From contig CM077027.1 of the NCBI GenBank assembly GCA_039090855.1, positions 102,218,424-102,282,423 on the forward strand: DNA of 64,000 nucleotides, written 5' to 3'. The position numbers and the translations under genes were made by a program. The notes under the pieces are model-generated. The model saw nothing but the letters and a program-made list of their open reading frames with translations, searched no databases and had not been told where the DNA came from. The DNA comes from Macrothele yani (Eukaryota > Arthropoda > Arachnida > Araneae > Macrothelidae). Shown here piece by piece: positions 21,402 through 33,490 of this stretch (positions within the stretch are counted from its first letter, which is position 1; each line of letters starts with the position of its first letter).

Positions 21402-22880
21402 CTTTCAATTACCTTTACAAAAAGGTGAAATGTACTGTTTCATTGTATTATTTTACAAAATTCCTAAATATAAAATTTACTCTTAATAGCCATAATAGCT
21501 TTTGTCTTAAGCTGTTTGCGGACTGATTCATAGACATCATACAATCCATTTAATAGTTCATCAAATCTCAAGTATTCTCGCGAATCATCCCTATTACCGG
21601 AATTTTTCCATCTGTGGATACGGAAAAAGTGAGAACAGAATTCCGTCAATATAAGAAAGGAACTGCTGGAAGGTTTCTGAAAATTCTTAAGTTTCCCGGC
21701 GTACGAAAAATCCGTGATATTCAGGGTTTCCCCCGTCACTTCATGGAAAAGGTTGTACCAGAAAATATGCTTCGTTAATTAACGAATAATGGCTCGTGAA
21801 TTTCCGAATTTTTTTACACGGCATTCGAAAAAATTCGTGCCATCTTAAGTATGCCATAATAAAACCATAACTACGGTTTCTGTGTAAAACAAGTCCTTTA
21901 GCTGGAAAAAATACGACCAAGATTCGCAGATGTGGTGTAATTTAGTGTTCAGTTTAAGTTCTTTCCTTTGATTTCTCGTGTCTTGTGACTTCACACTTTC
22001 AGAGGAACAGGAGAGAAGGCTTGCCCCGATCCAAAGTCCAAGAATTTTCGTGAGGCGTATATTTGTAAGAAAACGAGTGTGACACATTTACATTTCAGCG
22101 TGCTTCGAAGCTTCAAGAACAATAGCATTTTTCCATCATTCCGAACGCAACAAGTTGTTTCGAACTCGTGATTAAACGCTGAGTTAGTAGGGTTCGATGG
22201 CGCGTGGCGGTTTGTGGGCGGTGGCTTCCGGTTAGTGACTTCAGTGCGGCCGTAGGGTGAACAAGAACTAGGTGAGACAAGCACAGAGCACCGCAGAAAC
22301 CTACCTTGACATCAATAATGAAAGTCACAAGGAAGTCAAACACCTACTTGAATGTTGCTTCTACAAGAAAAGGAAACATTGCCTCAAGAACGCAACATTG
22401 TACCTTACTGTTTCCTCTCCTGCGAAAAAGCAACTTAACAAACCTAAACTATTTAAACAAGGCAGTATTTAGAAGACAGAGTACATAGACATAGTTTCAA
22501 AAATAGAAGCAGTTCTATATATGGGCGAGATACTCTTCATAGTAACTGTGGTGATTTCTAAAACTACATTTTTATGGGTAAGCTGCTCACAGGAAATGCT
22601 GAACAACAAAAACAACAACAACAAAATGCCTAAAGGGCACAAATTAAGCACCGAAAATAAAGCGTCTGTAGTACTTTTAAGCTTTTGAACATTGTTTAAT
22701 GTTCATCGACAACTTCGTTAAACATAAATCTCATAATAAAGGAAATAATAATAATAATCATAATAACAATGGCCAAGTTGAAAGAATCAGCACTCATGTG
22801 TAAAATCACTTTGTCATCAATACAATATAATCGTAAAGTTGTAATTTATTCATTGACATTAAATAGCTCTTGAATCCACA
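21402..22880. other. Unassigned region with a CpG-richer island
   Basis: No confident gene. The stretch 22140-22300 is richer in CpG than its surroundings. The minus strand at about 21997-22128 has a short ATG-initiated frame with a hydrophobic core, discussed as a speculative first exon in the findings. Confidence 0.3.
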
Positions 22881-24433
22881 TACACTGGTGTGCAAAAATT
22901 AAGGACGAAGAGGAGGAATTAGCATAACAGCGGAACGAGCAGGCAGAACGGACCGAAAGACCACTCAGGAGATAGACTAGGGTCCGGTACGGAGGGCATG
23001 CGCATACATGCAGCATGATGTAGGGGGGGGGTGTCGGAAGGGTGTAAAGTACACTGGCAGTGAATGCTCAGCAATTAGGTGAAAGCTATTGCACGGTGTA
23101 CATCGGTTTGAACGACGTCGAGTTGCTGCCACAGTGTGATATGGCCAACAGGTAATCCAGTAGACGATATCTGGATGACTTTACCCGAGGTCGCGTCATT
23201 GGGAAGTTGGAAGAAGGTCGAAGTGTGACTAGTGTGGCCGAGGAGTTCGGAATCGCTCACAGCATCGTTTCACGAGCTTGGAGAGCATTTCAAACGACAG
23301 GAACAGCTGTCCGAGAGTTTAGCAGTGATCGTCCACGAGCAACCGCGGCGGCAGACGATCGGTATATTGTCATACAGGCGAGAAGAGATAGACGGCAGAC
23401 AGCGAGAGAAATCGCAAGGTACATGCAACAGACGACTGGACGTCCGTTATCTCGTTTTACCGTGGCCAGGAGGCTGCACAAAGGTGGTCTATTTGCACGA
23501 CGACCAGTACGGTGTGTGCCATTAACGCCTGCTCATCGGAGACAGCGGTTTCTGTGGTGCCAGGAACACAACAACTGGATACATCAGCAATGGGGTCGAG
23601 CTCTCTTTACGGATGAGAGTCGATTTAGTTTGACGAGCGATTCTGGACGTATACACATCTGGACAGAGCAGGGAACACGTAATCACACCTCCAACATCAT
23701 CGAAAGGGACCGGTTTGGAGGAGGCGGAGTTCTCGTTTGGGGAAGTATCATGCTTGGTCGCCGTATTGACCTCCACATCTTCCAAGGAGGTTCAGTCACT
23801 GGTGTCCGCTATTGTACCGAGGTTCTCCTGCCTCACGTGCGTCTGTTTAGAGGTGCTGTGGGCCCTGAGTTCCTTTTCATGGACGACAACGCTACACCCC
23901 ATCGCACAGTGGCTGTCGCAGAGCTGTTGCAGAGTGAAGATACTCAACGCATGGATTGGCCCGCAAGGTCCCCGGACCTACATCCAATCAAACACGTGTG
24001 GGACCTTCTCGAGAGATGCTTGGCAGCACGTCACCAGCCGCCAGCAACGATTGCGCAGCTGCGATTGGCGCTACAAGAGGAATGGGCCGCGATGCCTCAA
24101 CAGCTCCTTGACAACCTCGTTCTCAGCATGGACAGACGTTGTAAATCCTGCAACGCAGCCAGGGGTGATCATATCCCCTACTAAAGACTGAATTTTCTTG
24201 GCAGCCGCCTGTCACATGGACGTTTCTGTCTTCTCTCCAGTTGTGCTCGAAGCTACCTTTTCAATAAAGTGCCTTTGTATCCTTTGGATTCCTTGTTTGG
24301 ACGGTTTTGCTCACTTGTCCCATATTCTTACATTTTGGGGATCTTATGGTATGATTTGAGTCGATGTGGAGCACTTCCGCACGACGTTACATTCGAAAAA
24401 CCGTCTCGTCCTTAATTTTAGCACGCCAGTGTA
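22881..24433 (+). mobile_element. Young Tc1-like element (family F), copy 2
   Basis: TA at both ends, with terminal repeats CACTGGTGTGCAAAAATTAA and CACTGGCGTGCTAAAATTAA (inward from the right). Its full length matches the copy at 13191-14747. Confidence 0.95.
23141..24184 (+). pseudogene. Tc1-like transposase, long frame but E-to-K at catalytic site
   Basis: The ATG at 23141 (MANR) is the family start. Codon 5 is TAA where the sister copies have CAA, and then 342 codons stay open to the stop at 24182-24184. The track-style start at 23207 is a TTG. Motifs: helix-turn-helix VTSVAEEFGIAHSIVSRAW, catalytic LFTDESRF, MDDNATPHR, and a third block reading PDLHPIKHVWD. The catalytic Glu (PIEHVWD in the 14.3 kb copy) is Lys and the nearby Asn is His. 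The C-terminus GDHIPY is intact. The encoded protein could bind DNA but should not cleave it. Confidence 0.93.
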
Positions 24434-24904
24434 TAATTATCAAAAATACGTATTCGTCGATTCACATAGATAATCAACAAACTTCAATCTCTGTCGTTAC
24501 ATCAACTCTCCACTCTATTTACCATCTATAACGTTTTGCACTCATCGTTGTCAATTTTTCCTGTCACATTCTCAGCCTTACCAAAATGTACGGGCTGTTC
24601 AGCACGCGACGTTAAGGGTGGGCTGCCCATCCAACTTTTCTTTGAACCCACCCTTTAGCTCCTCTCCCCAAAATATTTAAGTTTATAACACATGGCGCGT
24701 GCAACCATCTAAACTTTTAGGGAACTTGGATAAACGTATGTTAATTTTTGGAATTCATAGAAATCTTGTTATATTAATTGATTTTTTTGTAAAATCTAGT
24801 GTATTATTCTGTGAAGTAGGGGAAGTCCTCTGAGCGAATGTCTAAGAGAGTAGTAGAAAGACAACATTTTCGAAGTTATAGTTCAAAAAGATGAGGGAGG
24901 GATA

Positions 24905-25730
24905 TAAGGGATAACGATTAATTGAGATTATTTAACTCACCTTCGTTTTGCTGATGGCGTAGTCATTTTGCAAATGTTCCTTTAGAACTGCAGAGTATTA
25001 TGATCCAGAAACCTGCTGACAATAGCAAAGAAATGCGATTAAAAATGAACTTTCAGAAGACAAAACTGATGTACAATGCTTTTACAAAAATGAAAATTTA
25101 TTGATTGATGGGGAAAAGCTGGAGATAACCGATACCTACATTTACCTTGGACATCAGATATCAAGCAAAGGTCACATTGGTGAATAAATTAATCGACGTC
25201 TAAAACTTGGTTGGAGAACTTTTGGAAGAAACAGTACAATTTTTAAGAGCAATATGTCATTATTTTTTAAAAGAAGTGTTTAATCAATGCATCCTGCCAG
25301 TGCTTACGTACGGAGCAGAGACGTGGGCCTTAACTAAAAGAGACATACAAAGGCTGCAGACAACTCAAAGCAGCATGGAGAGGTGCATACTTGGTGTAAC
25401 CAGGAGAGATAAGAAGAGGAACCCGTGGATCCGAAAAATGACAAGAGTGGAAGACATCATGATCCGAGGTAAATCCCTGAAATGGCAATGGGCTGGACAT
25501 GTGGTCAGAAGAGCGGACCACCGATGGACAACCGAAATTCTAGACTGGATCCCAAGGAACAGGAAAAGACCCAGAACAAGACCACATGTGAGATGGGTAA
25601 ATGAAATTCGAAAGCATGTGGGAGTGACATGGAGGAGACTGGCACAAGATAGACCGTTGTGGAAGAAACTTGGGGAGACCTTCATCCAGCAGTGAATTGA
25701 TAATGGTTGACAATAATGGCGATGATGTTA
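24905..25730 (+). pseudogene. 5'-truncated RTE retrotransposon fragment
   Basis: Matches the 3' part of the full RTE (38480-39290). It starts just before the catalytic FADD block (here HLRFADG) and keeps the thumb and C-terminal region YGAETWALTKRDIQRLQTTQ. It ends GGTTGACAATAATGGCGATGATG, the family tail. An open frame covers 25207-25695, although its first codon there is GTG-like and not a true start. Truncation at the 5' end is normal for LINE copies. Confidence 0.9.
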
Positions 25731-26368
25731 AATATTCCTTTTCAGATTTCAAACTACAATTCATGAACGACCTTATGACAGCAAAAATTTGAAGAAAAGT
25801 GAGCTACAATTACAAAGAAATAGTAACTTATTAAAGGCCATGGAGGATTGTATCCGTATTTGCCAGTATCGAATAAACATTACGTAGAGAATGTACCTGA
25901 AAACTTTTTTCCCAGGGATGAGATCAAAAATTTGGCGTCGGGTAAAATCTACAGGAACGAAAGAAATTTGTTGGCTAAATTTTTGCCAAGCACTTAAAAA
26001 TCTGCGCCCCCTCCGTACAAAAATAAGACTCCTAGTTCTGGCTGGCATCGCCATTGTTGTTCAAGGAAGTAATGTACTGTTCAAAAAGAAAATATAAAAC
26101 TGAGAAGTAACGAAATTTATATAAGAAAACAAACAATTTGTTTTATTATAGTCAACACTTATGCTTATTTTGTAATAATGTTAGGTTTAGTACAATTCTC
26201 CGAAAAAATATGCCTTTTATGCTTTCGTAAAGTGACATGATGTACCAGTGAAAAATGAATAACTTGTGTAGCGTGTCAGAGGCATACAAATGATAAGTTC
26301 ATTTTAACTTGTAAAGTCAGACTCTTTTTTAAATACAACTGCCTGTGTCTTTCCGACAGTTATAGCTA
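25731..26368. other. Non-coding stretch, nothing recognised
   Basis: AT-rich sequence. The short frames here have no recognisable domain. Confidence 0.4.
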
Positions 26369-26732
26369 TCATAGAAACTCAATTATCCGACGTCTATTTC
26401 ATTCCCACACAGTTCTTAATGGTGTGTATTCGTGGCTAATAACGAGTACACACCATTAAGAACTCTTTGGATGCCGAAAAGAAAAGGAAACAAAATTTAA
26501 AACAATTATCTGTTGTGAGTTCTCTAACATAAATATATGTACTTGTTTTTTATGCAGTACACTTGGATTTAACTTATTTCTGTTTTACGGTTTTCCAAAT
26601 TGTGCTTGTAATGAATAAAAAGATTAATAAAGAACAATTTCTTAATATGAAGTTACTAGGCACTTTTTAAGCTTGCGAATTATCCGATGTTCTCTCAGTC
26701 TTGATTATGTCGGATAATCGAGGACTCTACTT
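26369..26732. mobile_element. Short pogo/Tigger-like MITE
   Basis: Left AGAAACTCAATTATCCGAC and right (inward) AGTAGAGTCCTCGATTATCCGAC are related ends flanked by TA. The wording AGAGTC..ATTATCCGACATAAT is typical of pogo-group termini. The interior carries a perfect 18 bp hairpin at 26411-26428 and 26447-26464. Confidence 0.62.
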
Positions 26733-26864
26733 TAATTGGAATTCGTATAGGTAAAAAAGTTCTCTGTAATGCATTTACCGCGTTATATTCAAAAAGAAAA
26801 AATGTCGCCGTAACATAACTGACTGCACTTGAAAAGTTGAAATAGGAGCACCTCAGTTATCTAG

Positions 26865-27086
26865 GCCGCCCCGGTGGCGCAGTGGTCTAAGCGATGGCCT
26901 CTGATCATTCGTCCGAACGGGGTCCGGGTTCGAATCCCGGTGAGGCATGGATGTTGTGTTTGTCTTACGGCACTGGCTCTCTCCCTTCCCTGGAACCAGT
27001 GACCCTAAATTAGGGACGGGCGACTGCCTATAGCCCATTGAGTTGCTCACGGTGGTCGTTAAACCTCCAATCAATCAATCAATCAA
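26865..27086 (+). repeat. tRNA-derived SINE, family 1, with 12 bp target duplication
   Basis: Full head (A box GGTGGCGCAGTGG, B box GGTTCGAATCC), body and an (AATC)n tail. TCAGTTATCTAG flanks it at 26853-26864 and 27087-27098, a perfect target-site duplication that proves retroposition. Confidence 0.96.
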
Positions 27087-27098
27087 TCAGTTATCTAG

Positions 27099-28079
27099 AT
27101 AATTTTAATGTAATATCTGGGACTCGTCGGACAGCGCCATTTTCGATATTTACACACAAAAACTGGACTCAAACAATATGTGGTTCTTGCCTCGCTCAGT
27201 GTACTACAAACGATCGAATATTTATTGCATATTTTCTAATTCTTTCGGTTTTGAGCATTTAGATGATTCCCCTGCTTGTCGTGACTTCTGAAGAAGCAAG
27301 ATTTGAAACCAACAGAACATCGCTGGATGGCAAGTTCCCAGGCGTCGCGTTTCTTATTTCCAGCAGTGTTGCGTGATGTTCCATAAGTCTGCGCAGCTGG
27401 GCATCTATTAGGACGTGTTCCAAAATTACGAGTCCATCGACGACTAATTGCCGAACGACTGCGTGACGAACGGGACCCCACTAATTACTGGTTAAGTGGT
27501 TATAATATTTTTCTGAGTGGACATTACAATATAAAATATACATTTCTTAGTACCTTTCGAATAAGTATGCTTTCATAGCACACCAATGCTGCTCCTATTT
27601 CCTTTTGTTTGTTGTAGCACATTTAAGCGCAGACTGTTTGGTACATCACAAAAATTCCACATTTCGGTAATCCTCCGGCACAGCACAAAAGGAAAGGATA
27701 CGTGTTTCCAATGCAAATATGGTGGTGCCAGAAAAAAAAAATAACCTGCAATACATGGAAGATTCATTCTTCACTTGTACACTATCAGATTTATAACCAT
27801 GCAATACACCAGACAAAACTACTGCTTCCGATCTCATCTGCTAAAAATTAAGATGATTAATTCTCTAATCACGGGCGGAAATACCACCGAAGTAAATCTC
27901 GCTGTCATATATTGTTCGATAAACTGATTTAAGTTCTCGGGATAGGAGGCTGTTGCATTTTTTTCGTGACAGTGTGTAATACTTCCTGAAATGACAGCAG
28001 CTCTTAACGCAAATAGTTTTTCATGTCACAATTCCTCTGTATACAGGCAAAGGGCACTCGTTTTTTTTTCTTTTTGTTT
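27099..28079. other. Unassigned stretch with a GC-richer patch
   Basis: The 27236-27481 segment is less AT-rich and open on the minus strand, with no family I recognise. Its end, TAAGTGGTTATAATATTTTTC near 27494, recalls Tc1 3' ends, so an old transposon fragment is possible. Confidence 0.3.
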
Positions 28080-28330
28080 CGGTTCAATGACCACCGTGAG
28101 AAAATCTGAGGAATGTAAATCAGTCATGCGTCCTTAATTTGAGGCCCCTGGCACTAAGGAAGGGAGAAAGCCAGCTACGTGGGACAGGAAAACCATCCAT
28201 GCTTCATCCAGGACTCAAAGCTCGGACGACTACTCAGAAAAATGCATCATTCGTGCCTCATCCTATCCACAGCTCGGAAGACTACCCACAAATCTGCGCC
28301 ACTAACTACTCGGTGATCGGAGCGGCCTCA
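28080..28330 (-). repeat. Degenerate SINE family 1, antisense
   Basis: ATGACCACCGTGAG, CCTTAATTTGAGGCC, AAGGAAGGGAGAAAGCCAG and ATCCATGCTTCATC follow the SINE body and head in reverse order. The head is diverged. Confidence 0.7.
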
Positions 28331-28490
28331 CAGTTTTTAAAAATTAGTTTCTTGCTTTCTTACCCAAAATAAATTACTATCAACAAAGAGATTTATCTTT
28401 TTTTATGACAAACGATTTAACTTCTGCCTTACCAATTCGCCGAGAAAAGTTTCGAGAATTCTTCGGCGTATCTTTGAGTAGCATTCTACG

Positions 28491-28509
28491 GAGAGAGAGA
28501 GAGAGAGAT
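28491..28509. repeat. (GA)n microsatellite, left of SINE 2
   Basis: A run of GA units that reappears on the other side of the SINE at 28797. Confidence 0.9.
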
Positions 28510-28515
28510 TTGAGA

Positions 28516-28792
28516 TTTATGTAGAGTATTTTAGGAAGGGAGTGTCTGACCCCAGGTCTTAAACAACCCTTAGAAGTAGGAAGCTAGGAGATTTGACTTA
28601 GAGTGTCCAACAGGAAAGTCTCATGGAAGCGAGGTAGATCGGGGGAGGAAGATGCCCTTATTTATTAGCGGGGGGCCAGTACCCGGGGTCTGAAAGCTTA
28701 AGGTGCCCATCCGACATACTGCTTGGGATCGATCCTGAGAGTTTTCCGCAGCAGTCACGAACGTTGATTACTTGGCCACCCGCGGCCCACGG
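28516..28792 (-). repeat. SINE family 2, antisense copy in a GA tract
   Basis: Reverse-complement match to 3908-4235, including the terminal AGAGTATTTTAGGAAGGGAG, the middle AGGAAGCTAGGAGATTTG and the head CACCCGCGGCC. GA tracts on both sides look like a target duplication of a microsatellite. Confidence 0.85.
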
Positions 28793-28796
28793 TGGG

Positions 28797-28821
28797 GGAG
28801 AGAGAGAGAGAGAGAGAGAGA
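28797..28821. repeat. (GA)n microsatellite, right of SINE 2
   Basis: Twelve or so GA units directly after the SINE head. Confidence 0.9.
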
Positions 28822-31229
28822 TACTATAGTATCTAGGAACGTATATTTGGATGACCTCACCACTTGCTTAAATAATAGGGACATAAGGGGTGAGAGAATT
28901 TATTTCCGATATTTACATGTAGTGTCGTTATATCCTTCCCCAGTGGAGGATTAAGGGGTGCTTACGCCGCGAATCACGCTTTTTCATGTAACAATCACGG
29001 TTTTTCTTTTTTTCAATTTAACTGGTGGCTAATCTCGAAAGATCCCGAACACCATTTTGTCAACATAATATATTCATTACCAATAAATTTTGCCTGAGAT
29101 CCAACATATGCGGCGACTTTTGAAAATACAACCTTGAACGAAACAAAATGCCCTAATCACAATTGGGTGTTCTTGTGTCAGGAAACACACAAGCTGTGTT
29201 TCAGACTGGTTTGGTGAAACTGCAGCAATGCACAGAAAAGCAGATTTCAACGGAAACTCGATTGTGGCATAACACGTTTGGCATTGCACTATTTGTCTGA
29301 GTGACAGCTTTTCATTAAAAGGCATCGCATAATTTGTTTTCGCTATTATAACAGGAAGTTTTTTCGGGACTGACGAGTTTCTTTTTACAAACAGACTACA
29401 AAGGTTCGCGGTCTACATCTAACGAAGTGGGTAGGTTACATGTTTATTTCTTTGCATTTCCACCGGAATCCTCGTATGAGGAAAAAGAATATTATACTTG
29501 TGAAAAATAATACCACGCTGTCTTCCAAATATGGTGCTTAAATAGTACACCATGGAATTCAAATTCTGCAAGGAGATCGAAAAGTCACGCAACCTAAGTT
29601 AAAATGTTTATCGACGGCTGTTCAAGTTTTCAGCACATGTCTGGCACATAAACACACATGACGTGAGCTTGTTGCATTCTAGATTTTGAATGTTGAAAGA
29701 AGGAGGAGCTTGCTCCTTGCTCAAAAGAAAATCTGTTTTTTTTTTTTCTTTGGTTAGTTTCAGAGCCAAAGCCTTTCCCACCTGCGCCTGGACATTTTTT
29801 GACGCCACAAAATTCTCAGTAGCAATAATTCTTTGTACCACCAAGTTGTCAAGTACTTATCTGGGTTCCGTCCCAGGGCCTTGAAGCACTCACTGCCCGA
29901 TTGTCACTGAGTAGTTCTACTAATATATTGTAGTTTGTTTCGGTTTGGCTAAGTTCGAGAAGTCTGTGGATTAAGATGAAGTCAAGTGAGTCTTGTAACC
30001 TGGAAATGCCACTATGTCAGGTGAATAACTGTCAAACTTACGCCATTTTTACGACATGAATTCGAAAAGGTTTCTCACGACACTTAAGTTCTTACTGTTG
30101 CGCTCGATACATTTAACAGTAGTAACTCTCTGAACTTAATTTTTCGCTGAAATACTTGTAATTATCTTGTTTGTTCCATACAGATGCACAGAATACGCAC
30201 AGTATATGTATGTATTCACACTGTGAATCTTGTCACTTCTATGAATCTTCGTAATTATTTTGGACATTACACATATGTGCAAATATTTCTATGGAGTTCG
30301 GCGAAAAGCTGTTCATATCCGGAAAGATTCTAGATTTGAATAGGACTTGGAAAATGGTATTCCACAAGATTCTCCAGAAAGGTTATTTTATGATCTCATG
30401 TAGGTAAGAATGGAAAAGGTATTACATTTTTGCGTTCGTGGAATTTTTCTTCTCAGTGAGCATAAAAAATTTCTTTGAAATGATTTGGAACCTTGGAAAT
30501 CTATATCAGAGATTTCGGTGTTTGTGATGAGGTCATTTCACAAAAGCAGGACTCTGCAAGTGTCTTGGCATTTCAAACACAGATTTGATTGTTTTGCATT
30601 CACTTCGATAATGACATAGGGATCTCAGACGAACGTTCACCTCTGGGAATTTTAATGTTAGTACTGTACAAAGGAAATTCAGACGAGGAAGAAACTACCT
30701 AATATAACAAAAATATTAAGATTTTAAGGTACACACGCATATACACAGTCAACTGTTAAATAGAAATTACAGTTTGAAATTATGAGTTACTTAACTAACA
30801 ATGTTTTCCTTAAGAATTACAGTAGATTCACAGGACATGAAGAGGTATGTGAAGTAAACATGTTAGTAAAACAGCCCAAATTTCAGAATTTTCATGTTTT
30901 ATGTGAGGAGCGTCATCTCTTAGGAAAGAGCAAAATCCCCTTTAAAAATAAAAGTTAGGAAGTTGACAATAGGACTCCCCTCATAGGGCAGATCAGAATG
31001 ACAAAGTTATTCGAGACGGAGAACCCATTCCTCCGAAGCGCCATGCCTTCAAACCTAAGCAGAAAGCCCAGAACTAGCAGGCCAAAAAACCGGAACATAC
31101 ACATAACAACAAAACAAGAAAGATGACACCGAATTTTCAGGTGTAATAAGCACGTCTTTTGACATCGTTCTGAAGCAAATTAAATTTATCAAAGGTATTC
31201 AAAGTCAATGGAACCGGTATGGAAAACAA
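28822..31229. other. Long non-coding AT-rich stretch
   Basis: I see no recognisable gene, transposase or terminal repeat. Small frames on both strands are not domain-like. Confidence 0.4.
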
Positions 31230-32975
31230 TAGTATCTGACGGAAGAAAGAAGTTTTTCAATCAGGTTTTTAATCCCTCAGATATTGCTGTAAAGGGAATC
31301 GTGAGCTTACGCTATCTGGTTGCAGACTTATGCGTTAAGAAAAACATGAATTTATATGAGAAACATTTCGCACCGGAAACGCTCTCCAACACAGAAATAA
31401 TTTTTCAAATCGGACTCTTAGAAACAGAGATATCGACAAAAATAAGATGGGACTTTACGTCCTCTGGTGGGAAAACCATGCATTATTTTAGGAAGAAAGT
31501 ATTCTCAAAAGGTTTTTCCATATGAGTGGTATCGGTCCAAGAAAAAAAAAAAATTAGTCGAGTTTTCAGGAGCCCAGATTTTGCTACAAATACATCAGAA
31601 GCAGGAATTAACACTTGTGCTCCCTAGTGGCCAAACCATTCTTTACGAAACATTAGAAATTGTGTGAAAAATATTTTCCATCAGGTCTTGTATGCGACAC
31701 AGGAAGAAATTTTCAAATCGGAGTTTTAGAAGCAGAAATAACGCAGAAAACGCAATTTACTTTTGTGGCCCCTAGCGGAAAGCCCATGATTTACTTGAAA
31801 ATTTTGAATTTATAGAAAAAAACATTTCACAGCGGAAACACTATCCAACAAAGAAGGAATTTTTCAAATCGGACTTTTAGAAGTAGAGATATTGGCAAAA
31901 ATAAGATATACATCTACGCCCCTGGCATATAAACCATGCATTATTTCAAGAAGAAAATGTTCCTAAAAGGTTTGTCGATATGAGAAGTATCGGTCAACAA
32001 ACGACTTTTTCTTTCAATCGAGATTTTAGAAGCTCATATTTTGCTGCAAATACATCAGAAGCGGAAATTAAGGCTTACGCCACCTGGTGGCGAAACCATT
32101 TTCTACAAAAATTCGAAATTATGTGCAAAGGATTTCCCATCAGGAGCTGTATCCGGTGCAAAAAGAATTTTTCAAATCGGAGATTTAGAAGCAGAGATAT
32201 AGGGAGAAACGCAATTTACCTCTACGCTCCCTAGCGGAAAGTCTATGAATTACTTGAAAATTTTGAAATTATATGAAAAACATGTCACACTGAAAACACT
32301 ATCCAACAAAGAAGGATTTTTTCAAATCGAACTCCTAGAAGTAGAGATATTGACAAAACTAAGATATACATCTACGCTCCCTGGCGGAGAAACTGTGGAA
32401 TACTTGAAGAAGAAAATATTCCGAAAATGTTTATCGATGTGAGTGGTCCACGAAATAATTTTTTCAATCGATATTTTGGAAGTTCAGATTTTATGGCAAA
32501 TGCCTCAGAAGCAAAAATTAACACTTACGCCCCCTGGTGGCCCAAAGTAACCTTTACCAAAAATTTTAAATTATAAGCAAAAGATTTTCCATCAGGAGGT
32601 GTATCCGCTGGAGAAAAAAAAATTAAAATCGGGGTTTTAGAAGAAGAGTTATCGGGAAAAATGTAATTTACTTTTACGCCCCCTAGCGGAAAATCTATGC
32701 ATAATTTGAAAAAGTAACTATATCTAAAATACTCTTCGACATAAATGGAATCGAGAGATAGAAGAATTTTTTCAATCGGATGTTTAGAAGCAAATATGTG
32801 GAATAAAAACTATTTTTGAATGCGACATCATCTGCATTTACGCCCTCTAGCGGCGAAATTGTACATCGTAAAAAAAAAAAAAAAAAACGAAATAAAGGAT
32901 CATCATACGCATATTTCAAGCTTTCCAATGAAAAAATAATTTTTCAAATCGGAATAATAGTTGCAGAAATATCGT
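31230..32975 (+). repeat. Satellite block: 150 bp monomers in a 455 bp higher-order unit
   Basis: Eleven divergent monomers, each with a core like TACGCCCCCTAGCGGAAA and another like TTTTCAAATCGGA followed by TTAGAAGCAGAGATAT. Core positions are about 31306, 31456, 31617, 31767, 31915, 32074, 32221, 32373, 32526, 32676 and 32839, spaced 147-163 bp. Monomers three apart resemble each other most. Those at 31456, 31915 and 32373 share the AAGAAGAAA-type follow-on. Those at 31617 and 32074 share AAACCATT.T.TAC. Those at 31767, 32221 and 32676 share AGCGGAAA. The trimer period is about 452-459 bp. Confidence 0.85.
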
Positions 32976-32977
32976 GG

Positions 32978-33003
32978 GTACAACGGACGGACGGACGGAC
33001 AAA
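32978..33003 (+). repeat. (ACGG)n microsatellite
   Basis: ACGGACGGACGGACGGAC immediately follows the last satellite monomer. Confidence 0.85.
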
Positions 33004-33135
33004 CCGGTAACATAAGCAAGATCTTTTTTCAAAAGACGTGCTAAAAAGATCGCTCGAAGAGAACAAGTTCCTTAAAATGGATTCTGCGACGACACCTTAT
33101 CTACAACAAGAAGCATCCGACACAAGTTGGACTTC

Positions 33136-33349
33136 GCCGCCCCGGTGGCGCAGTGGTCTAAGCGATGGCCTCTGATCATTCGTCTGAACGGGGTCCGGGT
33201 TCGAATCCCGGTGAGGCATGGATGTTGTGTTTGTCTTACGACACAGGCTCTCTCCCTTCCCTCGAACCAGTGACCCTAAATTAGGGACGGGCGACTACTT
33301 ATAGCCCATTGAGTTGCTCACGGTGGTCGTTAAAACTCAAAAAAAAAAA
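33136..33349 (+). repeat. tRNA-derived SINE, family 1, with 12 bp target duplication
   Basis: Complete A and B boxes and body, with a poly-A tail. AAGTTGGACTTC occurs at 33124-33135 and 33350-33361 as a perfect target-site duplication. Confidence 0.96.
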
Positions 33350-33490
33350 AAGTTGGACTTCCTCGTGAGGGTATAAAGTAAGCACATGCAAGAAGTACTA
33401 TTGAACGGTCAGATCCAGGTGCATGAAGTATTCTCGAATGGTCTGGAACTATCATTATTAGCAAAACAATTCAGAGGAAGGTTCTATATA

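Noticed and set aside
23207..24184. Intact 325-residue transposase gene starting at 23207
   Set aside because: The codon at 23207 is TTG. The family start is the ATG at 23141 and is followed by a stop, and the catalytic Glu is Lys.
27236..27481. Coding exon on the minus strand
   Set aside because: Open and less AT-rich, but no recognised domain and no clear splice sites. An old transposon fragment is as likely.
33136..33220. tRNA gene
   Set aside because: A and B boxes are good, but the sequence continues into a shared body and tail with target duplications, so it is a SINE head. The same holds at 8779, 9950 and 26865.
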